A DNA stretch of 64,000 nucleotides. Source: Erinaceus europaeus. Its lineage: Eukaryota > Chordata > Mammalia > Eulipotyphla > Erinaceidae. A model generated the notes under the pieces. That model ran no database searches and had not been told where the DNA came from. It was given only the letters and a program-made list of their open reading frames with translations. Position numbers and translations under genes: made by a program. Positions 31,276 through 41,976 of this stretch are shown here, piece after piece; the stretch's first letter is position 1; every line of letters starts with the position of its first letter. The stretch is taken from assembly GCF_950295315.1 (NCBI RefSeq), contig NC_080165.1:11163093-11227092 (forward strand). The letters are read 5' to 3'.

Positions 31276-32120
31276 CCTCATTTTTTTTTTTTGTTTGTCA
31301 TAAGAGCTGAGCTAAATCCCAATCTTTCCAACACTCAGTCTGAGTAATATGCCTCAGCTGTCAAGCGCCCTTACAGTCTGAGTGCGTGGCCCATCCTCAC
31401 TGCAGACTGGCCACATCTCCTTGTCCCTCCATCTTGCCTGTGGTCTCTGAAGGCAGACCCAAACTGCTCTGTGTTCTCTGAGACTTCCAGCCAGGAACTT
31501 TAGGCAGAGCCCAGACTGGGGTTGAAGGGCGGGGAGTGTCACAGATGGGAGTTAAAATCCACTGGAGCAGCTAACAGCTCGTGATTGATTTTTATGGGTG
31601 CATAAATCAAGCAAGACGTGAACTTTAAATTGATTGCAACACGTTGCTTTATCGCTGTGTTCTCTGATTATTTAATTTCTGGTCCGATCTTATCTCCTCT
31701 TTCCCAAGATGCCTCTGAAGGCTTTCTTATGGGCAGCCTAAGTCATGCTTTCTTTTCTTCTGCCAGTATTCCATGCTCCCAGGGCTCCTGTGGATGGGGA
31801 AATGTTTTATATAGCACAGCTTAGTGGTGTGAGGGACTCTCCCTTGCCTGTAGCGAATTCTTTAGGGTTTGAAGGAAAACACACACACACACACACCAAT
31901 AACCTTTTTCAATCAAGCTACCCTGTGCTTTTTTTTTTTTCCTATCTCTTTAATCATTGCAATCATTTTAAGGTTTGGGTTTATTTTCATGTTACTCATT
32001 TTTTTAAAATAAAATTTCGCTTTCTCTTTTATCCAATATTCACATCTTAACATTTCAACATTACCTTGAGTGTTATTAACCAAGAAAATGCTCGGAAATA
32101 CTAATCTGCTTATGTAGATT

Positions 32121-32123
<3 letters not shown>
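31276..32123. other. Single-copy stretch, possible regulatory DNA at 31565-31700
   Basis: Largely repeat-free except a poly-T and a (CA)9-10 near 31880-31897. The AT-rich segment at 31565-31700 is dense in homeodomain-type motifs. Confidence 0.5.

Positions 32124-32166
<43 letters not shown>
32124..32166. repeat. (CT)n microsatellite
   Basis: A pure CT run of about 42 bases. Confidence 0.97.
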
Positions 32167-32459
32167 TTCTTTCCTGAGACTCTGATATTAAGGTCCTGGT
32201 AGAAAGAAAACGGCTAAACTGGAAAGAATTTTCATGAAGAATTTTAGGGAGAGTTAAGGGAGGCAGCCTGGGCTGGGGGGAGGTCTCTTGGGACCAGCTT
32301 GGACCACTCTGAGGCTGTGACAGGCAGGTCACAGGGCTGTACAAGTCTGATGAGAGGTATGCATGAAGAGGTAGTTAGTTACATGGGACTCAAAGTCCAG
32401 TAGTCTCACTGAAGGACTTTCAGAAGGACAGGGGGAAGAATGCTCTCTCTCTCTCTCTC
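32167..32459. other. Single-copy stretch
   Basis: Nothing recognised apart from a short CT run near 32442-32459. Confidence 0.45.
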
Positions 32460-32695
32460 CTCTCTATTTTATTAGTGATTTAATATTGCTTTATAAGAAT
32501 ACAAGACAACAGGGGTATAACTCCACACCACACCCACCACCAGAGTTCTGAATCCCCATTCCCTCCATTGGAAGCTACAACAGTTCTCCCAAAGTTGCAG
32601 ACATGGGTTAATTATTATTTCTACAACTATCTGTCTATATTTGTACATATTTGTACCCCTCCCTTTTAAGGTCTTATTTTCTCTTTCTTTGCAAG

Positions 32696-32779
<84 letters not shown>

Positions 32780-32990
32780 CTACCTATTACTACATCCAAA
32801 TGTCCCTCTCTTTTTCCTTTTCTGTCTCTGGGTCCTGATGGAGTTGAAGTTCAGAGCCCTCTGGTCATCTTCCCCTAACATTTCTCCCCTACTGGGAGTA
32901 TGGATCACAATTATTTTGGGGTTGCAGAAGGTGGGAGTTCTGGCTTTTGTAATTGCTTCTCTGCTGGACATGGGTGTTGGAATGCTCTCT
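32460..32990 (-). mobile_element. L1 type 3, 3' UTR, inverted, with embedded microsatellite
   Basis: Tail complement (AGAATACAAGACAACAGGGG), CACACCCACCACCAGAGTTC, CTATTACTACATCCAAATG, TGATGGAGTTGAAGTTCAG and CTGGACATGGGTGTTGG. A (CT)n(CA)n tract at 32703-32778 replaces the normal short CT stretch of this UTR. Confidence 0.88.
32703..32778. repeat. Compound (CT)n(CA)n microsatellite
   Basis: About 29 bases of CT followed by about 46 of CA, inside the L1 UTR. Confidence 0.97.
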
Positions 32991-33368
32991 CTCCTCCCAC
33001 TTCTTGGTTTCCTAATGGTGTCTTTGGCCAATTGTGTGACTGGGTCCAGAGAGATTAGCTTTCCTGGCACAGAGGACAGAGAAGGAATGGTTGTGGGTTG
33101 GAGAGAGCCCCAACAGAAGAACTGGCACATTTGCCTGTTGAAATCTTCTCTCGATTATCAATAGATGAGCAGTTCTCAGCAGATTGTCAGTGGTGACCGG
33201 TGCACTGGAAGGCAGGCTTGCCGATTCTATGATTCCATTCTGGCTGTGTTGAAATGCACTAGAGTCTTCTGAGAGGCAGGCAGACTCTTCTTAGTTTGGG
33301 GAAACTTGTCTTCCTCCCTCTTGACTTGTCTTGTGTCCATGTGCTGAGGAGGAGACAGCTACCTTTAA
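32991..33368. other. Unassigned, possibly more of the L1 type 3 UTR
   Basis: No clear match to other copies here. No gene. Confidence 0.4.
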
Positions 33369-34433
33369 AAACCATCCTGCTTATAAAGCCAAACAAATTG
33401 CTGACTAATTATGAACCTAAGGCTGGAATAGTGCAGATGAAGTGTGTGTGGGTTTTTTTTTTTCCATTTTGTAAATAGTTAGTAGGCATATTTTAGTTAT
33501 ATTCCAAAGGGCCTGTGGCTATATTAGTTTTTTTTTTCCCCTGAGCCTGAAATCTGATATGCAGGTGGATCTAAGTGTCTGGGGAGATGATGTCATGGCT
33601 GGAAAAAGGAACAGAAAGCTGGATCAGGGAAGAGAGTAGCTCCCAACTATGGGAAAGGTGTATAAATATTGTTGACTGTAAACCCCATACATTTGATGTG
33701 ATCTGGGGCCCATATTCAGCTTAGGAGCCTATGTGACCTCTGCATCCCTGTAGATCTGAACTCACATTCTGTGGTCATGAGTAGAACGTTCCAAGCTTCC
33801 CCAATATCAGGACCCATCTTCCTCAGGTGTAGCATAGAGTATGTTGTCCAGCCTCCCTTCAGAGGATGGAACATTCTTTATTGTTGTTGATCCACGTTGG
33901 GGGAAAGGTCCTATGGGGGCCCACAAAGGGGTCTATTGTGTTGTTCCTGATAGAGATGACTGATAACAATGGAGAGAGGGATTTCCTTGAGGTCTAGGCC
34001 CATCATGTCTACTTGGGAATCTCAGAACTGCTCTACTACTGCCCCAGCTGATGGGGTGGCCTGATAGTGACTAACTCTCTTTTCAGCCACCAGGTTCCAG
34101 ATGCTACCATGATGCCAACCAGACTTCCCTGGACAGACAACCCCACCAATGTGTCCTGGAGCCCCACTTCCTCAGAGCCTTGCCCCACTAGGGAAAGAGA
34201 GAGACAGGCTGGGAGTATGCATGGACCTGTCAATGTCCATGTTCAATGGGGAAGCAGTTACAGAAGCCAGACCTTCCACCTTCCGCATGCCACAATGACC
34301 TTGGGTCCATGCTCACAGAGGGTTAAAGAATAGGAAAGCTTTCAGGGGAGGGGATGGGATATGGAGTTCTGGTGGTGGGAATTGTGTGAAGTTGTACCCC
34401 TCTTATCCTATGGTTTTGTCACTATTTCCTTTT

Positions 34434-34786
34434 TTTTTTTTTTTTTCCTCCAGGGTTATTGCTGGGCTCGGTGCCTGCACCATGAATCCATCGCTCCTGG
34501 AGGCCATTTTTCCCCCCTTTTGTTGCCCTCATTGTTGTAGCCTCCTTATGGTCATTATCATTGCCATTGTTGATGCTGTTCATTGTTGGATAGGACAGAG
34601 AGAAATGGAGAGAGGAGGGGAAGACATAGAGGGGGAGAGAAAGACAGACACCTGCAGACCTGCTTCACCGCCTGTGAAGCTACTCCTCTGCAGGTAGGGA
34701 GCTGGGGGCTCGAACCGGGATCCTTAAGCCGGTCCTTGTGCTTTATGCCACATGCGCTTAACCCACTGTGCCACCACCCGACCCCC
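34434..34786 (-). mobile_element. Long-form SINE-A, inverted, in an L1 tail
   Basis: Complete with 3' module (CTCCAGGGTTATTGCTGGGC), purine arm, hairpin, GGGGCTCGAACCGGGATCCT and head complement. CACTATTTCCTTTT at 34420-34433 and 34787-34800 is a 14-bp TSD. Confidence 0.95.
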
Positions 34787-34826
34787 CACTATTTCCTTTT
34801 TATAAATAATATATATGTTATTTGGT

Positions 34827-34827
<1 letters not shown>

Positions 34828-34903
<76 letters not shown>
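34828..34903. repeat. (CA)n(TA)n at an L1 3' end
   Basis: About 50 bases of pure CA, then about 26 of TA. It lies between the L1 tail and the L1's downstream TSD, so it arose from the tail. Confidence 0.96.
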
Positions 34904-34905
<2 letters not shown>

Positions 34906-34917
34906 ACAATCCTGCTT

Positions 34918-35564
34918 GTTCAGAGAAGGCAGAGCTGAGTCTCAGCCCTGCTCCAGATGGAGGGAAAAAGGACCCCAGGGTGGGGCTGCACTCAGGAGCT
35001 TATGGGGTGTCTGACACATGCTCCATGGATGCCTGGCAGTGGCTGTGTCCTGTGTTAATATCTCCCGGCTTCTCCTGCACCACACCTTTCTGCCCTAGGA
35101 GTTGCCAGGCAACCAGCGGCACAGCTGCAGCCTGGCCACACCTGGCTGCAGCTGCATGGCCTGGATCTCCTCTGCCTCTGGGCTCCTCTTCATGTGTGGG
35201 ACGACAGAGAACCTTCCCAGAGATCTGGGGCATGTGTGAACCTGGAAATCAGGTCATGAACAGTCCTGCGGCAGCCCTCCAGCCAATAAAGACCAAGGGA
35301 CCGGAGGTCAATGTCTCTTCCAGAATCCTAGAGAGAGAGAGAGAGAGAGAGACGCATCCTCCAGACCTTTTGAGGGGTCCCATGGGGCTGAGTGATATAT
35401 GCTTAAGGTAACAAGCAGGTTAGTAGTACATCTGTGGACTGCCATTGCTGGCCTTACTCTCCCCAAAACAAACTAGTCTATCTTGGTCTCTACTCTAGGG
35501 GAGGGAAATCTAGGTGAAGACAAATGTCCTGTTCCCATCACTTACTAATATATTTTTTTTAATT
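34918..35564. other. Single-copy, GC-rich stretch
   Basis: Moderately GC-rich, with an X-box palindrome at 35101-35113, two CAGCTG E-boxes nearby and a (GA)n run at 35332-35352. The 198-codon plus-strand frame over part of it begins in the CA/TA repeat and has no recognised domain. Confidence 0.5.
35101..35113. promoter_or_regulatory. RFX-type X-box palindrome
   Basis: GTTGCC-A-GGCAAC, a perfect inverted repeat with a 1-base spacer that fits the RFX family X-box (GTNRCC N0-3 RGYAAC). Function is inferred from the motif only. No adjacent promoter is recognised. Confidence 0.5.
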
Positions 35565-35838
35565 TTTAAAATTTCTTGAAATATTTATTTACTTTCCCTT
35601 TTGTTGCCCTTGTTGTTTTTTTATTGTTGTTATAGTTATTGCTGTTGTTATTGTTGGATAGGACAGAGAGAAATGGAGAGAGGAAGGGAAGACAGAGAAA
35701 GGGAGAGAAATACAGACACCTGCAGACCTGCTTCACCACCTGTGAAGTGACTCCCCTGCAGGTGGGGAGCCAGGGGCCCGAACCGGGATCCTTACGCCGT
35801 TTCTTGCACTTCACCCACTGCGCTATCGCCCGACTCCC
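35565..35838 (-). mobile_element. SINE-A, inverted
   Basis: Complete body with GGGGCCCGAACCGGGATCCT and a head complement ending GCGCTATCGCCCGACTCCC. Confidence 0.93.
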
Positions 35839-35871
35839 TCTTTACCAGTACTTTAGGAAAACTTTAAAGGC

Positions 35872-36078
35872 CATGGATGCTGGGTAGTGATGCACCTGGC
35901 TGATTCTTGCACACATCACCATGAGCAAGAATCCAGGTTTGAGTCCCACATGCCCACTTGCTGGGGGAAACTTCATGAGCAATGGAGCAGGTCTGCAGGT
36001 ATCTCTCTTTCTCTCTCTATCTCTCCCTCTTCTCTCAATTTCTCTCTGTCCTATTAAAGAAAGAAAGAGAAAAAAAAC
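35872..36078 (+). mobile_element. SINE-B
   Basis: Diverged head (GGGTAGTGATGCACCTGGC), B-box region, CT arm and AAAGAAAGAG tail. Confidence 0.82.
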
Positions 36079-36434
36079 CTTTAAGGGTCAATTCAAATGT
36101 CACCAGTTGCTCACACAGCTCTGTCTCTCCAGGTAGAAGAAATGGTCTACCTGACTCTTCCCTAGTGCACGCACATTCTATTACTGTGGCAGTAGAACGA
36201 ATCTGTCCAGTAATGCAGTTTTGTGGCCTACTGTCTCTCCACTCAGCCACACTCCTAAGTTCAATCAGGAAACTCTCCTTTCCAACCCTCGTCTCTGCGA
36301 ATGCTCAGGCAGGTGGAGTCCATGGAATCTATTAGAATGTTAGAGTTGCGTCTGATACTGTTGAAGTCAAAGGCGATAATCTCAGAACCTGTGACTTGGT
36401 ATTCTGATATTTGTGGCTGTTAAGATTTCAAAGC
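36079..36434. other. Single-copy stretch
   Basis: About 350 bases, nothing recognised. Confidence 0.5.
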
Positions 36435-36701
36435 TAGGGGCCAGGTGGTGGCACTAGGTTCAAGTCCCTGTTCCCCATTTCGAGGAGGTGGGGGGAAGCT
36501 TCTTGAGCAGTGAATCAGGGCTGTATGTCTCTCTCTCCTCATCTCCCTGCCCAGTTTCAATTTATTTCTGTCCTATCAGGGAAAAGGAAAAGAAAGAGAA
36601 AAATAAATAGCTGCAGGGAGTGATGGGCTTGTCATACGGGCACCAAACCCCAGCGGTAACCCTGGTGGTAGTAAAAAAAAAAAATTAAATTAAATTTTAA
36701 A
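36435..36701 (+). mobile_element. Long-form SINE-B
   Basis: Head GGGGCCAGGTGGTGGCAC with an internal deletion, then body, CT arm, A-rich linker and the 3' module (AGTGATGGGCTTGTCATACG ... CCCCAGCGGTAACCCTGG). Near-identical AGATTTCAAAG/AGATCTCAAAG flanks fit a TSD. Confidence 0.85.
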
Positions 36702-36727
36702 AGATCTCAAAGTTGCAAGGTTCCCTT

Positions 36728-36973
36728 TTTTAAAAAAAATCTTAAATTTTATTTATTTTTAATTTTAATCTTTACTTATTAGATAGAGACAGTCAGAAAT
36801 TGAGAGGGAGGAGGAGATAGAAAGGGAAAGAGACAGAGACACCTGCAGCCCTGCTTCATCACGTGTGATGCTTTCCCTCCTGCAGGTGAGGATCAGGGGC
36901 TTGAACCCAGGTCCTTGAGCACTGTAACATGTGCACTAAACCAGGTGCACCACCACCGCCGCCGCCCAGCCCT
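36728..36973 (-). mobile_element. SINE-B, inverted, with (CCG) slippage
   Basis: Full inverted body. The head complement contains a short CCACCACCGCCGCCGCC expansion at about 36948-36964. Confidence 0.9.
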
Positions 36974-37749
36974 GAGGGGTTTCCTCTTTCAGCTCTTTGC
37001 AGTCCTGCGGTTGCCTGAAACTGAGATGGGATTGGGTGTGGCAGTTTGGTCCAGCAGGAGCCTGGGTCTGGGCCACGAGTTGTGCAGTTTCTCAGGGTCC
37101 CTGCTGAGAATGGCTTCTGGTTTTTCGCCCTCTGGAAAGGCCACTTCACTGCATTATGGCTGTTGGGCTTTGTGGGTGCACCCGCCAGGGCACAGGGGCG
37201 CTTACTTGCGAGCCAAGGAGAGGCAGCCACCCCACTCAAATGTGGAGCTTGCAATTCCCCAAGAGTACAAAACCCCAATGGACTGACAGCATGCGGGAAT
37301 CCAGCCAGAATGGAAGTGAGTCCAAGGGCAGTGCGTTATGTTCACACTGATTAAGCCGGGGAGGGGAGAATGAGTCAGGGAGGCAGTGGGGGAGGAGGGG
37401 AGGCCATCTTTCTCTGTCAGGACCACGATGTGCTCCAAATGCAGAAAGTACTTAAAGGAGTTCTAACAACTACCAAAGGTCAAGGCTGAGAACGACCACG
37501 ACACACAAGAACAGAAAATGGTGGCGGAGCCCGTCTCTCCCTTTCATCCAGCCCCTTCTTGCCCATCAGTGAGCTGACATTAGCCGGTCTCGGTATATGC
37601 ACTCACGTCACAAGGTGAGATAAACTCAGTTTGATTTCTTTTATTTATTTTACTTCCACTGTTCAGGTGATCGATGACACACACGGTTGAGTTCAAAATG
37701 ACAATTACATAATTTCTGTGATTCTTTGCAGAAGCTGTTCTTCCATTTT
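36974..37749. other. Single-copy stretch
   Basis: GC-moderate, no repeat recognised. Minus- and plus-strand frames of 100-140 codons overlap here but start or end in neighbouring SINEs and show no domain. Confidence 0.5.
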
Positions 37750-38290
37750 TCATTTTATCTTTTTATTATTTTTTAAATGAGTGATTTAATAATAATTTAC
37801 ATGATTACAAGATAATAGGGATATAATTCCATACAGTTTCCACCACCAGAGGTTTGTGCCCCTTCCCCGCCATTGGAAACTTCTCTATCCTTATTCCTAC
37901 ACAACTATGGACAAAAATTCTTTTGGGGGTACAAAGGTGGGAGGTCTGGCTTCTGTAATTGCTTCTCCACTGGACATGGGCATTGACAGGTGTATCCATC
38001 CCCCCAGCCTGTTTCTATCTTTCCCTGGTAGGGCAGGGCTGTGGAGAGGTGAGGTTCCAGGACACACTGGGGAGGTCGTCTACCCAGGGAAGTCAGGATG
38101 GCATCTTGGTAGCATCTGCAACTTGGAGACTGAAAGGTGGTAAGATATACAGCAGAACAAATTGTTTAATAAACAGGAACCCGAATGTAGGAATAGAACA
38201 GATGAAATTTGGGGTTTTAGGTGGGAAGAAGCTAGGAAGTCTCTTTTAGGTACATTTCAAGGGGCCCATGACTTTATTGGATATTAATTT
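37750..38290 (-). mobile_element. L1 type 2, 3' UTR, inverted
   Basis: Tail complement (ACATGATTACAAGATAATAG), CCACCACCAGAGGTTTGTG and the UTR to about 38290. Confidence 0.88.
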
Positions 38291-38336
38291 TTTAATGGTG
38301 ACTGGCCAGTGTAAAAGATGAGCAGAAAGATTTAAA

Positions 38337-38762
38337 TATATTTCTCAACTTCTGTCTATGAGTGAGATCATCCCATATTCATTCTTTCTGGCTTATCCTG
38401 CAAGCTCCATCCAACATGAGGTGAAGAAGGTAAAGACACCATTTTCAATAACTGAGTAGCATTCCATTGTGTATCTATACCACAACTTATTGAAAAATAA
38501 GAAAGAAGGAGAAACACAAAGCAGAACTTGGACTGTAGTGGGTGTACTGCACCAAAGTAAAGGTCTCTGGGGTAGGGGGAGGAGTGTTCAGGTCCTGGAA
38601 CGTGATGACAGAGGAGGGCCTAGGTGAGGGGTTAGACGGTTACTTGGAAAACTAAGGAATGTTACACATGTACTAATTACTGTATTTTACTGTCTACTGT
38701 AAATCATTGATTCCCCTAAGAGAGGGAGAGAGAGAGAGAGAGAGGAATCCTTGAAAAAAAAA
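38337..38762 (+). mobile_element. L1 type 1, 5'-inverted (twin-primed) insertion
   Basis: The left part (about 38340-38489) is ORF2 C-terminal sequence on the minus strand (complement of the ACTACTCAGC and GAATATGGGATGATC blocks). The right part (38490-38720) is the following UTR on the plus strand (ACTGCACCAAAGTAAAGGTC ... ATTGATTCCCCTAAG), with a GA- and A-rich tail to 38762. Both break points fall at the GTTGAGAAATAAGAA position of the L1. Confidence 0.78.
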
Positions 38763-38813
38763 AAGATATATATATGTTCATCCATTAAAGACATTCTAAA
38801 GGAAATGGAGGAT

Positions 38814-39823
38814 AAAATGATGGGGTGGGGAGTCGGGCTGTAGCGCAGCAGGTTAAGCGCAGGTGGCGCAAAGCACAAGGACCGGCATAAGGATCCCGGT
38901 TCGAACCCCGGCTCCCCACCTGCAGGGGAGTCGCTTCACAGGCAGTGAAGCAGGTCTGCAGGTGTCTATCTTTCTCTCCCCCCCTCTGTCTTCCCCTCCT
39001 CTCTCCGTTTCTCTCTGTCCTATCCAACAATGACGACAACAACAATAATAACTACAACAATAAAACAACAAGAGCAACAAAAGGGAATAAATAAATAAAA
39101 TAAAATATTTAAAAAAAATGATGGGGTGTACAGTCAACAATATTTATACCCCTTTCCCATATTAGGGAGCTATTTTCTCCCCTGATCCAATTTTCTGGTC
39201 CTTTTTCCAGCCATGACATCATCTCCCCAGACAATAACTTGGATCCACTGGCATATCAGAATTCAGGCTCAGGGGCAAAAAGAAAAAGGAAAAAAAAAAC
39301 TAAACTAGTATAGCCACAGACTCTTTGGAATTTAACTAAAATATGCCTAGTAGCTATCTACAAAATGGAGGACCCCCCCCCAACTCTTCATCTTTACTAT
39401 TCAAGCCTTTAGGTCTATGATTGGTCAACAATTTGTTTGGTTTTGTATATTAACTCTCCTGTGAACCACCAGATGCTAACATGATTGCTGACCAGACTTC
39501 CCTGGACCCACCAATGTGTCCTGGAGCTCTGTTTCCTCAGAGCCCTGCACCACTAGGGAAAGAGAGAGGCAGACTGGGAGTATGGATCCACCTGTCAATG
39601 CCCATGTTCAGTGGGAGAAGCAATTACAGAAGCCAGACCTTCCACCTTCTGCATCCCACGATGACCCTGGATCCATACTCCCAGAGGGTTAAAGAATAGG
39701 AAAGCTACAAGGGGAAGGGATGGGATATTAAGTTCTGGTGGTGGGAATTGTGTGAAGTTGTACCCCTCTTATCCTATGGTTTTGTCAATGTTTCCTTTTT
39801 GTAAATAAAAAATTAAAAAAAAT
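38814..39823 (+). mobile_element. L1 type 2, 3' UTR, with SINE-A inserted
   Basis: UTR from AAAATGATGGGGTG onward, interrupted by SINE-A, then TACAGTCAACAATATTTATA and on to the tail (TTGTACCCCTCTTATCCTAT ... AAATAAAAAATT). 5'-truncated. Confidence 0.88.
38828..39114 (+). mobile_element. SINE-A in L1, with 14-bp TSD
   Basis: A very well preserved SINE-A. AAAATGATGGGGTG at 38814-38827 is repeated at 39115-39128, and the L1 UTR is continuous across the site. Confidence 0.95.
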
Positions 39824-40374
39824 AATGCCATTAAAGTGGTTATGCCATGTTCCAGGCTTTGAGTGCATTGTGTGTAAGTACACAGTCAAACATGTGAAAC
39901 ACAATGCTTAGATAGATAACAACTGTCTATGAGGATAGCTGGGTAGCTGTTCCTCTTGCCAGTGAAATGTGCCAGGTGCTGGGAATACAGAGATCAAGCC
40001 ATTGTCTCTGGTCCAGGGCTTCACAGGTTAGCAGGGGATTAAGATCAACAGCTTCCAGGCCAGCACACCCCCACCTGTGTGAGGAGCAGCTCAGAGCATG
40101 ACTGGCTGGGTCTCACTGAGCCTGGCCACCAGCAAACACAATTTCTCTCAGTTAGCCTCCAGACACCATGAGGAGGCTGTGCTGAACTTGTCACTAAGTG
40201 GCTGAGCTGTGATGGCACTTGTTAGGGTCCTTCTTAGTGACTCAGCACTCAGCTCAGCACTGATGCCATGCACCCTTTCCTGCTGAAGCCTAACTGTCAC
40301 GAGAACAGCCTTTACTTCTGCTGTATCAGTCTCACGAATAAAAAGAAAAGGATCTGTGTGTTCCTTATAGAGAT
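39824..40374. other. Single-copy stretch
   Basis: 550 bases, nothing recognised. Confidence 0.5.
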
Positions 40375-40755
40375 CCCTTCCTTCCTCCTTCCTTCTCTCT
40401 CTTTATTTCTTCCTTCCATCCTTCCTTCCTTCCTTCCTTCCTTCCTTCCTTCCTTCCTTCCCTCATTCCTTCATTCCTTTATTCCTTCTTTCCTCCTTCT
40501 TTCTTTCTCTCTTTCTCTCTTTCTTTCTTTCTTTCTTTGTCTTTCTTTCTCTTTCTTTCTTCCTTCCTTTCTTTCTTTCCCTCTCTCTCTCCTTTCCTTC
40601 CTTTTTTCATTCCTCCTTTCCTCCCTTCCCTTCTCTCTTTCTTTCTAGCTTCCTTCTTCCCTTCCTTCCTTTCCCTCTTTCCTTTCCTTCTTCCCTTCAT
40701 TCCTCATTCCCTCCCTTTCCTTTCTTTCTTTCCTCCCTCCTTTCTTTCTTTCTTG
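40375..40755. repeat. (CCTT)n/(CTTT)n polypyrimidine region
   Basis: 380 bases of CCTT, CTTT and mixed CT units with few purines. The overlapping Phe/Leu/Ser- or Lys/Arg/Glu-rich frames on both strands are artefacts of it. Confidence 0.97.
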
Positions 40756-41246
40756 ATTAATAATATATTACAAGACTATAGTGCTACCGAGTATAGCTCC
40801 ACACCACACCCACCACCATAATTCTGTGCCCTTACTCTCCCCATGGCAACTATCATAGTTCTCAAAAAGTTCTAGACAGTTTGTTTCTGCCAGCCCCCAG
40901 GATCCTGTATTCCAGTTCTCTAGATCTCACATATAAGTGAAACCATCAGTAGTTGTCTTTCATCTCTTACCATTTTTCCTGTAAGCATAATCAACTCCAG
41001 CTCTGTCTACTTTGTCCTGAAGGACATAGTTTGCTCCATCTTTTTTTTCCCCACGGAGTAGTATTCCATGGGACATATTTTCCATAACTTTCTAAGCAGT
41101 CATCTGTAAATGGTAATTTAAGCTGCTTTCAGTCCTTGGCCACATTGAATATAGGGGTGCACAAGTGATTTTGGGTAATTGTTTTCATGTTCTATGGGTA
41201 AATGCTCAGAGAGGTATTGCCAGACCGTATGGTAAATTCATTTCTG
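40756..41246 (-). mobile_element. L1 type 3: 3' UTR and ORF2 end, inverted
   Basis: Tail (CACCACACCCACCACCATAA) at 40755-40860, then UTR, then the complement of the ORF2 end (GAGTAGTATTCCATGGGACA, CTTTCAGTCCTTGGCCACAT, GGTATTGCCAGACCG). This copy shows directly that the CACCACCA... block is an L1 3' tail. Confidence 0.88.
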
Positions 41247-41249
41247 TTT

Positions 41250-41880
41250 AAGAACTTCACACAATTCACACCAACAGAACTCTGTATCTATCCCCTCCTC
41301 TGATAGCTTTCCTATTCTTTATCCCTCTGGGATTATGCACCCAAGGTCATATTGGGGTGCAGAAGGTGGAAGGCTTCTGTAGTTGCTTCCCCGCTGAACA
41401 TGGGCGTTGACAGGTTGATCCATACTCCCAGCCTGCCTCTCTCTTTCCCTAGTGGGGAAGGGCTCTGGGGAAGCAGAGCTCCAGGACACATTGATGGGAT
41501 CGTCTGTCCAGGGAAGTCTGGTCAGCATCATGCTAGCACCTGGAACCTGGTGGCTGAAAAGAGAGTTAACATACACAGCCAAACAAATTGTTGACCAATC
41601 ATGGACCTAAAGGCATAGTTTAGATGTAGCCTAAAGTTTAGGCTGAAAAGAGAGTTAACATACACAGCCAAACAAATTGTTGACCAATCATGGACCTAAA
41701 GCCATAGTTTAGATGTATGCCTAAAGGCATAGTGTAGATGAAGTGCTGGGGGGTTCCTCCATTTTGTAAATAGCTAGTAGGCATATTTTAGTTGTATTCC
41801 AAAGGGCCTGTGGCTATATTAGTGTTTTTTTTTGTTTTGTTTTTCTGCCTGAGCCTGAAATCTGATATGCAGGTGAATCC
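41250..41880 (-). mobile_element. L1 type 2, 3' UTR, inverted, with internal tandem duplication
   Basis: UTR from CACCAACAGAACTCTGTATC through ATACTCCCAGCCTGCCTCTC to ATTTTAGTTGTATTCC. An 89-bp segment is duplicated in tandem at 41552-41729. Confidence 0.9.
41552..41729. repeat. 89-bp tandem duplication inside L1
   Basis: GGCTGAAAAGAGAGTTAACA starts at 41552 and again at 41641. The two copies differ by about one substitution and one indel over about 80 bases. A shorter CCTAAAGGCATAG echo follows. Confidence 0.93.
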
Positions 41881-41976
41881 TAATTATTGTCTGGGGAGTC
41901 CAAACTTCTTAAGTTAGGTTTTTTGGTACTTCATCTCCTTGCCTTATTGTTATTTTTTTTATTAATTTATTCATTT

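Larger units (their letters stand above)
33383..34903 (+). mobile_element. L1 type 2, 5'-inverted (twin-primed) insertion with TSD
   Basis: The left part (33383-34073) is the type 2 UTR on the minus strand. The right part (34074-34812, less the SINE) is the next piece of the same UTR on the plus strand, ending in the tail. The break points are adjacent in the consensus seen in other copies here: the left part ends at the GGCTTTAT position and the right part starts at TAACTCTC. AAAC(C/A)ATCCTGCTT at 33369-33382 and 34904-34917 is a 14-bp TSD with one mismatch. Tail and microsatellite (34828-34903) lie inside the TSDs. Confidence 0.88.

Noticed and set aside
34815..35411. 198-codon plus-strand frame
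   Set aside because: Starts in the (CA)n(TA)n repeat at an L1 tail. The unique part has no recognised family and no splice or promoter support.
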